A DNA stretch of 64,000 nucleotides from an uncultured Schumannella sp. (GTDB lineage Bacteria; Actinomycetota; Actinomycetes; Actinomycetales; Microbacteriaceae), in assembly GCF_905479755.1 (NCBI RefSeq), contig NZ_CAJQNT010000030.1, positions 33,427 to 97,426 of the forward strand. The letters run 5' to 3'. The notes under the pieces are model-generated. The model saw only the letters and a program-made list of their open reading frames with translations, made no database searches and was not told the DNA's origin. The translations under genes and the position numbers were made by a program. This document shows, piece after piece, positions 6,925 through 15,585 of this stretch (position 1 is the first letter of the stretch; each line of letters opens with the position of its first letter).

Positions 6925-9639
6925 TCACCGCGCGGTGGCGAACTCCCGTGAGCGATCCGCCGCCTGGCGCAGCCGCCGGCGTAGCAACCACTTGTCGACC
7001 TCGACGACGGCCAGCACGCTCGTGCCGAGCGCGGCGGCGGTCAGCCAGAGCTGCCACGGGAGCGGGGCGAAGCCGAGCACGAGGGCACCGAACGAGGTCT
7101 CGACGGCGACCACGTGCAGGGTGAGCGCGCCGAGCGCCGCGACGAGCAGCAGCCGGTTGCCCCACAGCGACTGGCGGAAGAGCGACCGCGTCGCCGAGCG
7201 CGAGTTGAAGGTCTGAAACAGGTTGAGGAACGCGAACACCGTCAACGCGAAGGTGCGCGCGACCTCGAGCTCCGCCCCGTTCGCGAGCGCGACCTGGAAC
7301 GCGGCGAGAACGGTCCCGCCCATCCAGATCGCGGTCAGCGCGATCCGCGTCCACAGCCGCGCGCCCAGCAGGCCGTCCGTCGGCGCCCGCGGCGGGCGTT
7401 CCAACTCGTCGCCCTCGCCGGGCTCGAAGGCGAGACCCACATCTTGAACGCCGTTGGAGACGAGGTTGAACCAGATCATCTGCACCGGCAGGAAGAGCAG
7501 CGGCGAGTCGAAGAGCAGGTTTCCCATGACGGCGACGAGCGCCGCGATACCGGTCGAGATCAGGAAGAAGGTGGCCTTCTGGACGGCCGCGAAGGTCACG
7601 CGGCCTTCCCGCACGGCGCGCACGATCGTGCTGAAGTCGTCGTCGGTGAGCACGATGTCGGCGGCGTCGCGCGCGACGTCCGTGCCGGAGCGGCCCATCG
7701 CCACGCCGAGCGACGCCGCCTTCAGGGCCGGGGCGTCGTTGACTCCGTCGCCGGTGACCGCGACGACTTCGCCCGCCGCCTCGAGCACACGAACGATGCG
7801 CAGCTTGTCGCGCGGGGTCACGCGCGCCGCAATGCGCGCCGAACGCACGCGGGCGACGAGGGCAGCGTCGTCGAGGGCATCCAGATCTGCCCCGGTCACG
7901 GGTGCCGAGGTGCCCCCGAGCCCGAGTCGGCGGCCGATCGCGGCCGCGGTGCTGGGGTGGTCGCCGGTCACCATCATGACCAGCACGCCCGCCCGGCGGC
8001 ACGCCGCGATCGCCTCCGCAACGCCCTCGCGCGGGGGATCGCTCATCCCGAGCAAGCCGACGAACTCGAGGTCGCTCAGGGACGCGAGGGCGTCGTGGGT
8101 GGACTCGCCGGGCGCGAGCCGGCGCTCCGCCACGGCGAGCACGCGCATGCCGTCGTTCGCCATCGCGTCGTGCGCCGCGAGCACCCGGGCGCGGTCGAGC
8201 GGCTCGCGGCCGTTCGGGCCGGTCATCCACTCCGACAGCCCGAGCAGCAGGTCGGGGGCGCCCTTGACGAGCACGAACCGTTCGTCGCCGTCTTCGGTGA
8301 TCGTCGTCGAGCGGCGATGCTCCGGTTCGTAGGGCAGGTGGGCGAGCGCGGGGGCGTCGAAGGCGTCGACCGTGACCGCGCCGCGCGTCAGGGCGAGCTC
8401 GGCGAGCGCAACATCGACCGGGTCGCCGATGACGTCGCCGGATTCGGGATCGCGACGGGCATCGTTGCTGAGGGCACCGACGCGCGCGACGCGGCGGCAC
8501 CCCGCGGGCAGCTCGGCGTCGGCGCTGCGCAGGTGCCCGGAATCCACTTCGTCGCGCGCCGTCCAGACCCGCTCGACCGTCATCCGGTTGATGGTCATCG
8601 TTCCGGTCTTGTCGGAGGCGATGACCGTCGTCGACCCGAGGGCCTCGACCGCAGGCAGGGTGCGCACCAGGGCGCGGTGCCGCGCCATGCGCGACACCCC
8701 GAGGCTCAACGCGATCGTCAGTACGACCGGCAGACCTTCGGGGATCGCCGCGACCGCAAGCGCGACGGCCTGAAGGAACGCGTCGGCGAAGCTCAGCCCG
8801 GTGAGGAGTGATCCGCCCAGCGTGATCAGGGCGGCGAGGCCGACTGCGATGCCGAGCCGACCCTCGAAGCGGTGCATGAGCCGCTGCAGGGGAGTGGGGG
8901 TGTCGGAGGCGCGCACCATCGAGTCGATCTCGCCGATGGCGGTGCGCACTCCCGTCGCCACGACGACCCCGAGCGCTCGACCGGAGACGACCAGCGTGCC
9001 GCTCCAGGCCATGTCGGTCTGCTCGGCGAGCGGGGCGGCACCGTCGACCGCATCCGGGTCCTTGGTCACGGGAAGGGATTCGCCGGTGAGAAGCGACTCG
9101 TCGATGCGGAGGTGGTTGGCGCTCAGCAGGCGCAGGTCGGCCGGCACCCGGTCGCCGGATTCGAGCACGACCAGGTCGCCGACCACGAGCGTCGCCGCAT
9201 TCACCTCGCGCACGCCTCCGGCGCGTCGCACCCGGCAGCGCAACACGGTGAATTCGCGCAACGCGGCGACATCGCGCGCCGCCTTGCGCTCCTGCGCGAA
9301 GCCGAGCGCGATGTCAACGAAGACGGCGATGCCGATCGCGGTCGCGTCGATCCAGCGTTGCAGGATCGCGGTGACGATGATCGAGGCGACGAGGAGTTGG
9401 ATGATGATGCTGCTGAACTGGCGAGCGAGGGTGGTCGGCCACTTCTCGATCCCGCTCGCGCGCAGTTCGTTGGGCCCGTCCCGCTCGAGGCGCTCGGCGG
9501 CGGTCGCGGGGCTGAGCCCGTTCGGCGTGGAGTCGAGCCGGTCGAGGGTCTCGGCGACCTCCAGCTCGTGCCAGGCCGTCTTCTCGGCGGGCAGCGCCGG
9601 TGTGGGCTCGTTTTCGGGCGTCGTCGCAGTCCTCACCAT
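6925..9639 (-). CDS. Cation-translocating P-type ATPase (P2/Ca2+-type)
   Basis: The ~904-residue protein has every P-type ATPase landmark: an N-terminal cation ATPase domain, LLTGESLPV (actuator), AIPEGLPVVLTIAL in TM4, ASDKTGTMT with phosphorylated Asp at about residue 343, VKGAPD, and TGDGVNDAPALKAA. Six C-terminal TM helices follow. The PEGLP motif places it with SERCA/PMR1-like type II pumps, so Ca2+ (or Mn2+) export is likely, though ion selectivity is inference. ATG 9639 is chosen over an upstream ATG because TAGCGT (minus strand, 9647-9652) lies 7 nt before it, which is the leaderless spacing seen elsewhere in the window. Confidence 0.95.
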   Translation of the reverse strand: MVRTATTPENEPTPALPAEKTAWHELEVAETLDRLDSTPNGLSPATAAERLERDGPNELRASGIEKWPTTLARQFSSIIIQLLVASIIVTAILQRWIDATAIGIAVFVDIALGFAQERKAARDVAALREFTVLRCRVRRAGGVREVNAATLVVGDLVVLESGDRVPADLRLLSANHLRIDESLLTGESLPVTKDPDAVDGAAPLAEQTDMAWSGTLVVSGRALGVVVATGVRTAIGEIDSMVRASDTPTPLQRLMHRFEGRLGIAVGLAALITLGGSLLTGLSFADAFLQAVALAVAAIPEGLPVVLTIALSLGVSRMARHRALVRTLPAVEALGSTTVIASDKTGTMTINRMTVERVWTARDEVDSGHLRSADAELPAGCRRVARVGALSNDARRDPESGDVIGDPVDVALAELALTRGAVTVDAFDAPALAHLPYEPEHRRSTTITEDGDERFVLVKGAPDLLLGLSEWMTGPNGREPLDRARVLAAHDAMANDGMRVLAVAERRLAPGESTHDALASLSDLEFVGLLGMSDPPREGVAEAIAACRRAGVLVMMVTGDHPSTAAAIGRRLGLGGTSAPVTGADLDALDDAALVARVRSARIAARVTPRDKLRIVRVLEAAGEVVAVTGDGVNDAPALKAASLGVAMGRSGTDVARDAADIVLTDDDFSTIVRAVREGRVTFAAVQKATFFLISTGIAALVAVMGNLLFDSPLLFLPVQMIWFNLVSNGVQDVGLAFEPGEGDELERPPRAPTDGLLGARLWTRIALTAIWMGGTVLAAFQVALANGAELEVARTFALTVFAFLNLFQTFNSRSATRSLFRQSLWGNRLLLVAALGALTLHVVAVETSFGALVLGFAPLPWQLWLTAAALGTSVLAVVEVDKWLLRRRLRQAADRSREFATAR

Positions 9640-9746
9640 GCTCTCGACGCTAGGCGGCGCCGTGTCGAGCGTCGAGGGGCGAAGGTCCCGAGCGGGTGCG
9701 GTTCGAATCGGCGGCACGCTAGTGGTATTCTGACGAAGTTGTTTTC

Positions 9747-9822
9747 GGGCCCTTGGCGCAGTTGGTAGCGCGCCTCGTTCGCATCGAGGAGGTCAGGAGT
9801 TCGAATCTCCTAGGGTCCACCA
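9747..9822 (+). tRNA. tRNA-Ala (anticodon CGC)
   Basis: A full cloverleaf can be drawn. The acceptor is GGGCCCT paired with AGGGTCC, and the D stem is GCGC/GCGC. The anticodon stem CCTCG/CGAGG encloses loop TTCGCAT (anticodon CGC, reads GCG). The T arm is AGGAG-TTCGAAT-CTCCT. The 3' CCA is encoded (9820-9822). The gene is 76 nt and is followed by a strong terminator. Confidence 0.97.
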
Positions 9823-9836
9823 GAACAGAGAACGAC

Positions 9837-9873
9837 AAGGCTCGCCCCGCATTCGTGCGGGGCGAGCCTTTTT
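9837..9873 (+). terminator. Intrinsic terminator after tRNA-Ala
   Basis: A perfect 15-bp stem (AAGGCTCGCCCCGCA at 9837-9851 with its complement at 9856-9870) carries a TTCG tetraloop and runs into a T-tract. It ends the tRNA transcript. Confidence 0.95.
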
Positions 9874-9986
9874 CTCCGCCTCCGCTCCGGCGCCCGGGAT
9901 GCCGCTCGCACGCCCCGGCACGCGCCGCGTGCCACGGCTAGGGTCGGAGCGTGCGGTGCCACGAGCCGCGCGGGAACGGACGAGGC

Positions 9987-10847
9987 ATGAAGGTCGCGAT
10001 CACCGCCGTCGGTGGACAGCTCGGTTCGGAGATCGCGAAGGCGGTGAGCGAACTGCTTCCGAAGGGCGACGTGATCGGCCTCGCCCGTACGCCGGAGAAG
10101 GCCGCGCACCTCGGGATCGAGGTCCGCCCCGGCGACTACAACAAGCCCGCCGATCTCGAAGCGTCGCTGCAGGGCATCGACGTCCTGCTGCTGGTGTCCG
10201 GAATGGATGCGCCGGATGCGCGCATCGGCCAACACCGCAATGTGATTACCGCGGCCCGCAACGCCGGGGTGCGCAAGATCGTCTACACGAGCGTGCAGGG
10301 TGCCGAGCACGGCACCGCATTCTCGCCCATCATCGGGAGCAATCGACAGACGGAAGAGGATGTGCGCACGAGCGGCCTGGACTGGGTCATCGGGCGCAAC
10401 GGCATCTACATCGAGCCCGACGTCGAGTACGTCGATCGGTACATCGAGGCGGGCGGAATCACCAACTGCGCCGCCGAGGGGCGTTGCGGCTACACGACGC
10501 GGCCCGAGCTCGCCTACGCCTACGCACGGATGCTCACCGACGACCGCCACAACGGGCAGACCTACAACCTCCACGGCGGGCTCCTGACGCAGGCCCAGCT
10601 CGCCGACTATCTGGGCCGGGTCGTCGGCACCGAGCTCCCCTTCACCTCGATGTCGGTGGAGGAGTACCGCGCCGATCGCGTCGCGGAACTCGGCGACTTC
10701 ATCGGTGGCGTGATTGCGGGAATCTACGAGGGAATCCGCAACGGCGAGGCGGACCGGCCGAGTGATTTCGCTGCCGCGGCTGGCCGCGAGCACGAGAGCT
10801 GGGACGACTACTTCGATCGGCTCGCCCAGGAGCGCGCCGCGGACTGA
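9987..10847 (+). CDS. NAD(P)H-binding reductase, NmrA/QorB-like
   Basis: The 286-residue protein starts MKVAITAVGGQLGSEIAKAV, a Rossmann glycine motif. It continues with GIDVLLLVSGMD and VRKIVYTSVQGAEHGTAF, then a NmrA-type WVIGRNGIYIE substrate region. This fits the atypical SDR subgroup that includes quinone oxidoreductase QorB. It probably reduces quinones or other small electrophiles with NADPH; the substrate is unknown. A GTG at 9951 is in frame and lies 6 nt after TAGGGT (9939-9944), so translation could begin there and add 12 residues. I prefer ATG 9987, where the family fold begins. The TetR gene converges from downstream. Confidence 0.87.
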   Translation: MKVAITAVGGQLGSEIAKAVSELLPKGDVIGLARTPEKAAHLGIEVRPGDYNKPADLEASLQGIDVLLLVSGMDAPDARIGQHRNVITAARNAGVRKIVYTSVQGAEHGTAFSPIIGSNRQTEEDVRTSGLDWVIGRNGIYIEPDVEYVDRYIEAGGITNCAAEGRCGYTTRPELAYAYARMLTDDRHNGQTYNLHGGLLTQAQLADYLGRVVGTELPFTSMSVEEYRADRVAELGDFIGGVIAGIYEGIRNGEADRPSDFAAAAGREHESWDDYFDRLAQERAAD

Positions 10848-10852
10848 GCGCA

Positions 10853-11395
10853 TCACGGCCGCTCGGAGGCCCGCTCGAGCGCGTCGAGGAGTGTCTCGAG
10901 ACCGAAGTCGAAGGAGTTGCCGGCCGCGCGACCCGGGCGCGCCGCGTCACGTAGCGCACAACCGGAGACGACGGCGTCGACGGTGACGTTGGCGTGGGCG
11001 ACGAGGGGGAGCGGGAAACCCGCGCGAAGCCAGACCGCGAGCGCGGCGTCATGGTGCGCGAGCACCGAGGCGGTGGGGTTTCGTCGAGACTCCATGAGCG
11101 GGATCGCCCACGGGTGGCGGTGCAGAACGGCGCGCGTTGAGCGCGCTCGGATGCGCACCGCATCCTTCCAGGGCGCGTCGGAGGCGGGTCTCTCGATCTC
11201 GGCGAACACCTGTCCGACCATCCCGTCGACGAGGTCGTTCTTGCTGCTCACGTAGGTGTAGATCGACATCGGTCGGACGCTGAGGTGGTCGGCGAGGCGC
11301 CGCATCGTGAGGGCGTCAACTCCGATCTCGTCCGCGAGCTCGACGGCGCCGCGGATCACGCGGGCGCGGTCGAGGTGGTTCTGGGCTGGTGACAT
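10853..11395 (-). CDS. TetR-family transcriptional regulator
   Basis: The 180-residue protein has an N-terminal helix-turn-helix (LTMRRLADHLSVRPMSIYTY at ~30-50) and a TetR_C-like ligand domain (LHRHPWAIPLMESRRNP and later). ATG 11395 is preceded by GGGAG at a good distance. It is divergent from a quinone-oxidoreductase-like gene. Two identical-architecture palindromes (CGTAC-N3-GTACG) lie in the shared gap, one inside that gene's promoter. It therefore most likely represses the reductase and possibly itself, released by a small hydrophobic or electrophilic inducer. The inducer is not known. Confidence 0.93.
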   Translation of the reverse strand: MSPAQNHLDRARVIRGAVELADEIGVDALTMRRLADHLSVRPMSIYTYVSSKNDLVDGMVGQVFAEIERPASDAPWKDAVRIRARSTRAVLHRHPWAIPLMESRRNPTASVLAHHDAALAVWLRAGFPLPLVAHANVTVDAVVSGCALRDAARPGRAAGNSFDFGLETLLDALERASERP

Positions 11396-11415
11396 CGATT
11401 CTCCCGATCCGGGTC

Positions 11416-11444
11416 TTGACAGTCGTACTTTGTACGGATAGCGT
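11416..11444 (+). promoter_or_regulatory. Promoter of the MDR-type reductase gene
   Basis: TTGACA (11416-11421) and TAGCGT (11439-11444) are separated by exactly 17 bp. The spacer holds TetR-type operator 1, so repressor binding would block RNA polymerase. Confidence 0.8.
11424..11436. promoter_or_regulatory. TetR operator 1
   Basis: Perfect palindrome CGTAC-TTT-GTACG lying between the -35 and -10 hexamers of the reductase promoter. Confidence 0.8.
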
Positions 11445-11455
11445 ACCTGCTGTTG

Positions 11456-11468
11456 CGTACTTAGTACG
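11456..11468. promoter_or_regulatory. TetR operator 2
   Basis: Perfect palindrome CGTAC-TTA-GTACG, centred 32 bp (about three helical turns) downstream of operator 1. It is on the same DNA face and likely allows cooperative binding. Confidence 0.8.
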
Positions 11469-11515
11469 AACTCCCCACCCACGAGCCAGACAGTTCGCGA
11501 GAAAGAGAACGAGAC

Positions 11516-12541
11516 ATGACGATGCACCACGACACGAACGCGACCAGCGCCTCGACGACGTCGACGATGACCGCCATCACCCAGCACCGCTACGGCGGCC
11601 CCGAGGTGCTCGAGGTCGCCACCCTGCCCGTGCCGACGCCCGGACCGACCGACGTGCTTGTCACGGTGCACGCCGCCGGTCTCGACCGCGGAACCTGGCA
11701 CCTGATGGCCGGCAAGCCCTTCGTGGTGCGGATGATGTTCGGGCTTCGCTCGCCCCAGCGCCCCGTTCCCGGCCTCGACGTCGCCGGCGTCGTCGCGGCG
11801 GTCGGCGACGAGGTGACGCGCTTCGCCGTGGGTGACGAGGTCTTCGGAATCGCCCAGGGGAGCTTCGCCGAGTTCGCGGTCGCGCCCGAAGCGAAGCTGA
11901 CGAACAAGCCCGCCAACGTGACCTTCGAGCAGGCGGCCGTCGTGCCGGTCTCCGGGTTGACGGCGTACCAGGCGGTGCACGAGCGCGGCAACGTCGAGGC
12001 GGGCCAGCGCGTCCTCGTGGTCGGAGCCTCGGGCGGCGTCGGCAGCTTCGCCGTGCAGATCGCGGCGGCCGCTGGTGCCCACGTGACGGGCGTGGCGAGC
12101 GCCGCCAAGCATGATCTCGTCCGCGGACTCGGGGCCGAGACGGTCATCGACTACGCCGTCACCGACATCGCGCAGCTGAAGGAACGCTTCGACCTCATCA
12201 TCGACGTCAACGGACGCACCCCCGTGCGCGCGCTGCGCCGCCTGCTGACCTCGCACGGCACGGCCGTGCTGGTCGGCGGCGAAGGCGGTTCCGGGCCGCT
12301 CGGCGGCGCCCAGCGTCAGATGCTGGCCCCGCTGCACGCCCTGTTCCGCTCGCAGACGATGGTCGGAATGCTCTCCGTCGAAGACCAGGGAACGATCGAG
12401 CGCCTCGGCGAGCTGCTCGCCGCGGGCACGATCACTCCGGCGATCGGCGAGGTCTATCCGCTGGCCGAGGCGCCGCGCGCGATGGCCGACCTGATCTCGG
12501 GCACGATCCGCGGCAAGGCCGCGATTCGCGTCGCTCGCTGA
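11516..12541 (+). CDS. Zinc-free MDR-type NADPH:quinone oxidoreductase-like protein
   Basis: The 341-residue protein has the medium-chain dehydrogenase layout: an N-terminal GroES-like domain (GYGGPEVLEVATLPVP-like start, PVPGLDVAGVVAAVG, FAVGDEVFG) and a Rossmann domain with VLVVGASGGVGSFAVQIA. The catalytic-zinc Cys/His set is missing, which places it in the quinone-oxidoreductase/zeta-crystallin branch. It probably detoxifies quinones or enones using NADPH. The gene has its own TetR-controlled promoter and a ~70-nt leader with GAGAACGAG before the ATG. It converges with an SDR gene, sharing no spacer. Confidence 0.92.
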   Translation: MTMHHDTNATSASTTSTMTAITQHRYGGPEVLEVATLPVPTPGPTDVLVTVHAAGLDRGTWHLMAGKPFVVRMMFGLRSPQRPVPGLDVAGVVAAVGDEVTRFAVGDEVFGIAQGSFAEFAVAPEAKLTNKPANVTFEQAAVVPVSGLTAYQAVHERGNVEAGQRVLVVGASGGVGSFAVQIAAAAGAHVTGVASAAKHDLVRGLGAETVIDYAVTDIAQLKERFDLIIDVNGRTPVRALRRLLTSHGTAVLVGGEGGSGPLGGAQRQMLAPLHALFRSQTMVGMLSVEDQGTIERLGELLAAGTITPAIGEVYPLAEAPRAMADLISGTIRGKAAIRVAR

Positions 12542-13342
12542 TCAGCCGAGCAGGTCCTTCATCTGCTTGGCGATGAGCAGCGTGGCGCGTCGCGGCGAGA
12601 GCCGCGAGAGCCGGTCGAGCATTGTGGCGTCGCTTCCGATGCGCACGCGGAATTCGCCCTTGGCGATCGCCTCGACGATCACGAGCCCGGCCTCCGCCGG
12701 GCTCGTGGTCTTCCGCTGTGCTGCGTCGGCATCCGGCATGTTCGGAATCTCCACTCCCGAGTTCGTCGCGATTCCGGTGCCGACCGCGCCCGGGAACACG
12801 ACCGTGACTGCCACGTTCGTGCCCTGCAGTTCCGCGTAGAGCGCCTCGGTGAAGAGTTTCACGGCGGCCTTGCTCGCGCCGTAGGCCGCCTGACCGGGCA
12901 CGGGCGCGAGCGCCCCCATGCTGGAGACGTTGACCAGGCTCGCCGCCGGACGCGCCAAAAGCGTCGGAAGCAGCGTCTTGGTGGTGTTGACGACGCCCCA
13001 GAAGTTGACGTTCATCACGCGCTCGATCTGGTCATAGCCGAGCTCGGCGACCTTGACGAAGGGCTGGATGATTCCCGCGACATTGACGAGACCATCGATA
13101 GCGCCGTGTGCGGCGGTCACCGCCGCGGGCAGGGCCTCGACCGCCGACCGGTCGGTGATGTCGATCGTGTGGGTGCTGAGGGCGTCGTCGGCCGCCGCGA
13201 GCGAGGCGGTCTCCGCGAGAGCATCGGCGTTGAGGTCGACGGCGGCGACCCGCGCGCCGCGCGCGAGCAGCTGAAGCACCACTTCGCGCCCGATCCCGTT
13301 GCCGCCACCGGTGACGACGAAGACCTTGCCGCTGACGTCCAT
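12542..13342 (-). CDS. Short-chain dehydrogenase/reductase (SDR)
   Basis: From ATG 13342 (GGAG at 6 nt) the protein has 266 residues. It contains the classical SDR signatures: VTGGGNGIGREV cofactor motif, DLNADAL (Asp after beta2, suggesting NAD), NVAGI, NVSSMGALAPVPGQAAYGASK with catalytic Ser, Tyr and Lys, and a PGAVGTGI loop. The substrate is unknown, probably an alcohol/ketone. It converges with the MDR gene and is divergent from the small CpaE-like gene. Confidence 0.93.
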   Translation of the reverse strand: MDVSGKVFVVTGGGNGIGREVVLQLLARGARVAAVDLNADALAETASLAAADDALSTHTIDITDRSAVEALPAAVTAAHGAIDGLVNVAGIIQPFVKVAELGYDQIERVMNVNFWGVVNTTKTLLPTLLARPAASLVNVSSMGALAPVPGQAAYGASKAAVKLFTEALYAELQGTNVAVTVVFPGAVGTGIATNSGVEIPNMPDADAAQRKTTSPAEAGLVIVEAIAKGEFRVRIGSDATMLDRLSRLSPRRATLLIAKQMKDLLG

Positions 13343-13472
13343 CTCGTGCTCCCTTGCCTGAGTGACTGTGCTCTCCCCGAAGTCGACCACGGCGGTCGGA
13401 ATGGCGCAAGAGCCCGGCGTCTTCGCAACACCGCGATCGGCGCGGCGACTCGTGGCACGCGATGATGGAGAC

Positions 13473-13895
13473 ATGATCTCCACCGCGCTCGCCGCCGAGC
13501 TCCGCGCCGCGGGAGTCGTCTGGGCGCCCGTGTCGGGCGACGCCTTCCAGATCGCCCGCGACGACTTCGAGGGCGACGTGTTCACGGTGAGCGACATGAC
13601 GATCGAGGCCCACCACTACCCGGGCGGCACGATCCTCGGCTTCAACGGCACGACCGAGTGGGCGCTGGATTCGCTCGCGCTCGAGGACGCCGTGTGGCTG
13701 CCGCGCGAGGATCAGCTGCGCGATCTGCTCCGCGGCGCCTTCGTCTCGCTGCGCCGCGAGGTGCGCGAGTCGGGCACGCAGACCAGATACCTGGTCGAGG
13801 CGCGGATCCGCGATCGCGTGCAGGTGTTCGACAGCGACGACCCGGCCGAGTCGTACGGACGGGCGCTGCTGGCGCTCATCCGCGCCGCAGACTGA
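13473..13895 (+). CDS. Conserved actinobacterial protein of unknown function (140 aa)
   Basis: The protein has no catalytic motif that I recognise. It is acidic and largely alpha/beta, with LDSLALEDAVWLPREDQLRDLL in the middle (split here for length) and a C-terminal YGRALLALIRAAD. As I recall, relatives in Microbacteriaceae are often labelled pilus assembly protein CpaE on weak grounds. No P-loop ATPase of real CpaE is present, so I do not adopt that name. ATG 13473 follows GATGAT by 6 nt. It converges with a 112-residue hypothetical gene. Confidence 0.7.
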   Translation: MISTALAAELRAAGVVWAPVSGDAFQIARDDFEGDVFTVSDMTIEAHHYPGGTILGFNGTTEWALDSLALEDAVWLPREDQLRDLLRGAFVSLRREVRESGTQTRYLVEARIRDRVQVFDSDDPAESYGRALLALIRAAD

Positions 13896-13898
13896 GGC

Positions 13899-14237
13899 TC
13901 ATTCCCAGTCGAAGTACCAGTCGTGCTCGGCGGCGGCACGCAGGCGCTGGGCCACGCCGAGCGCACTCTCGCGCCCCGGCGCCTCGCGCACCCAGCCCTC
14001 GATCCACTCGGCCGTCGCGCGCGCGTCGTCGGGGGAGAGCAGCTTGTTGTCCCAGCCGTGGAAGAGCCGGCTGAACACGTCGTCGAAGTGCTTGCTCGCC
14101 GACCCGAGAAACGGGGGAGCGTCCGGGCTCGCGTCGAGGGCGGCGATGATGTCATTCGGGAGCGTGATCGGCGCGAACGGCGGTGCGATCACTTCTCCGC
14201 GCCACCGCCGGCTCGGGCCCCACGCGAGATAGCGCAT
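13899..14237 (-). CDS. Hypothetical protein (112 aa)
   Basis: The 112-residue soluble protein is rich in Trp (RRWRGEV, GWDNKLL, EWIEGWV, WYFDWE). No known domain is recognised. Coding is supported by strong codon bias and by TAGCGT on the minus strand (14244-14249) 6 nt before ATG 14237, the leaderless pattern. The stop is 3 nt from the stop of the convergent 140-residue gene. Confidence 0.65.
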   Translation of the reverse strand: MRYLAWGPSRRWRGEVIAPPFAPITLPNDIIAALDASPDAPPFLGSASKHFDDVFSRLFHGWDNKLLSPDDARATAEWIEGWVREAPGRESALGVAQRLRAAAEHDWYFDWE

Positions 14238-14288
14238 GCCTCGACGCTAGCCGCTCTGGCGGCACCTCGCGCTCACGGCATCGCGCGC

Positions 14289-15143
14289 TCACTCGCTCGG
14301 CGGCGCCGCTCGGCGGCGCAGGGCCTTGACGAGGACGACGATGCCCACAGCCAGCAGACCGAGGAAGACGAGCCAGGGCGCGAGCACGCCGAGCACCACG
14401 AGGGCTCCGGCCCAGAAGGCGACGAAGGCGTCCCACCCGGTGACGAGTCCCTCCCAGAAGTTTCCGGGCTCCGGGTCCGGAGCGGTCCGGTCGCTGCGCA
14501 GATCCACGGTGATCGTCGACATGCTCACCTGGTCGGCGAGGTAACGCTGCTGAGCCTCCAGGCTCTCCAACTGGCCCTGGCGCGAGCTGATCTCGGCCTC
14601 GAGCGCGATCAGGTCGGCGATCTTGTCGGCGCGACTGATCAGTGCGTTCAAGCGGTCGAGGGAACTGCGCAACGCGGTGATGCGCGCGTCGAGGTCCTGC
14701 CGTTCCACGGTGACATCGGTGCTCTGGATCGATACCGAGTCGGCCCGGCCGAGTTCGCGCAACGCATTCAGTGTCGGCGTCAGCTGGTCGGAGGGGATGC
14801 GCAACACGAGCGTCGCGCTGCCGCCATGGAATTCGGTGGGCGCGTACTCCTGACGCGAGTCGACCCGGCCGCCGATGCGCTCGACGATGCGCACCGCCTC
14901 GCGCGCCGCATCCAGCGGTTCCTCCACCGTCACGACCATGTAGCCGGTGACGATGACCGAACGGTCGACGCTCTGGTCGGAGCTCTCGCGATCGGCGCCG
15001 GCGCTGTCGCTGACCTCGACATCGACGGGACCGGAGATCCCCTCGTCGGGCGCCACTGACTCCTCGACGCCGCTCAAGGCACTGCACCCGCCGAGCGCGA
15101 GCACCGCCATCAGGACAAGTCCACCGATCACTGTTCGCCTCAT
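14289..15143 (-). CDS. DUF4349 lipoprotein
   Basis: The 284-residue protein has a lipoprotein signal ending LALGGC, so it should be lipidated at Cys and anchored outside the membrane. The DUF4349 region (~60-220) shows VTVEEPLDAAREAV, a QEYAPTEFHGGSATLVLRIP strand set and a central coiled coil (DLDARITALRSSLDRLNALI). A C-terminal TM helix follows (ALVVLGVLAPWLVFLGLLAVGIVVL region) and then a basic tail. The molecular role of DUF4349 is unknown; some members act in envelope processes. TAACGT (minus strand, 15151-15156) is 7 nt before ATG 15143. Confidence 0.9.
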   Translation of the reverse strand: MRRTVIGGLVLMAVLALGGCSALSGVEESVAPDEGISGPVDVEVSDSAGADRESSDQSVDRSVIVTGYMVVTVEEPLDAAREAVRIVERIGGRVDSRQEYAPTEFHGGSATLVLRIPSDQLTPTLNALRELGRADSVSIQSTDVTVERQDLDARITALRSSLDRLNALISRADKIADLIALEAEISSRQGQLESLEAQQRYLADQVSMSTITVDLRSDRTAPDPEPGNFWEGLVTGWDAFVAFWAGALVVLGVLAPWLVFLGLLAVGIVVLVKALRRRAAPPSE

Positions 15144-15366
15144 GTCTGCCACGTTAGGCATCCCGCTCGGCAAGCGGAACCCAACGTTCCCCGCCTGTCG
15201 GTCGTCGCCTGGTCACAACTTGGTGACGGGCCTGGCTGGAGGCGCCCTGAACGCCGTGTCCGAATCGGGTGAGAGGCGGGCCTGCGGCGGGGCGAAGGGT
15301 CGTAACGTCGGGAACCGGCGGGCACGAAACGAGCCCCGTCAGAAGTCCACTCACAAGGAGGATGAC

Positions 15367-15564
15367 ATGGGATTCATGGATGACGCCAAGGACGCCGCTC
15401 AGAGCACCGGTGAGAAGGTCGGCGACTGGGTCGACGAGCAGAAGGAGCGCGCCTCCGACAAGGTCGACGAGCTGCAGGCCGAGGCCGAGGTGAAGAAGGC
15501 CGAAGCGCACCGCGACGAGGTGAAGGCCAAGAACGAGTACAAGGAAGAGCTTCGCGACAGCTGA
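15367..15564 (+). CDS. Small charged helical protein (65 aa)
   Basis: This 65-residue, Lys/Glu/Asp-rich protein is predicted to be one long amphipathic helix (DAKDAAQSTGEKVGDWVDEQ, then KERASDKVDELQAEAEVKKA). It resembles late-embryogenesis-abundant or CsbD-like stress proteins only in composition. An ideal AAGGAGG ribosome site (15356-15362) at 4 nt from the ATG, plus a long untranslated leader, suggests high or regulated expression, unlike the leaderless genes around it. The 222-bp upstream gap holds no other gene. Function is unknown. Confidence 0.8.
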   Translation: MGFMDDAKDAAQSTGEKVGDWVDEQKERASDKVDELQAEAEVKKAEAHRDEVKAKNEYKEELRDS

Positions 15565-15585
15565 GTCTGCCTCTACGCTGAGAGC

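Noticed and set aside
7114..8811. Long plus-strand frame across the P-type ATPase
   Set aside because: Antisense shadow of a gene with all P-type ATPase motifs.
9951..9986. GTG 9951 as start of the QorB-like gene
   Set aside because: It fits the leaderless spacing, but it would add a 12-residue Arg/Gly-rich extension before the point where the Rossmann fold starts in the family. Kept as an alternative.
13473..13895. Annotation as pilus protein CpaE
   Set aside because: The 140-residue protein lacks the P-loop ATPase and receiver-like domains of CpaE.
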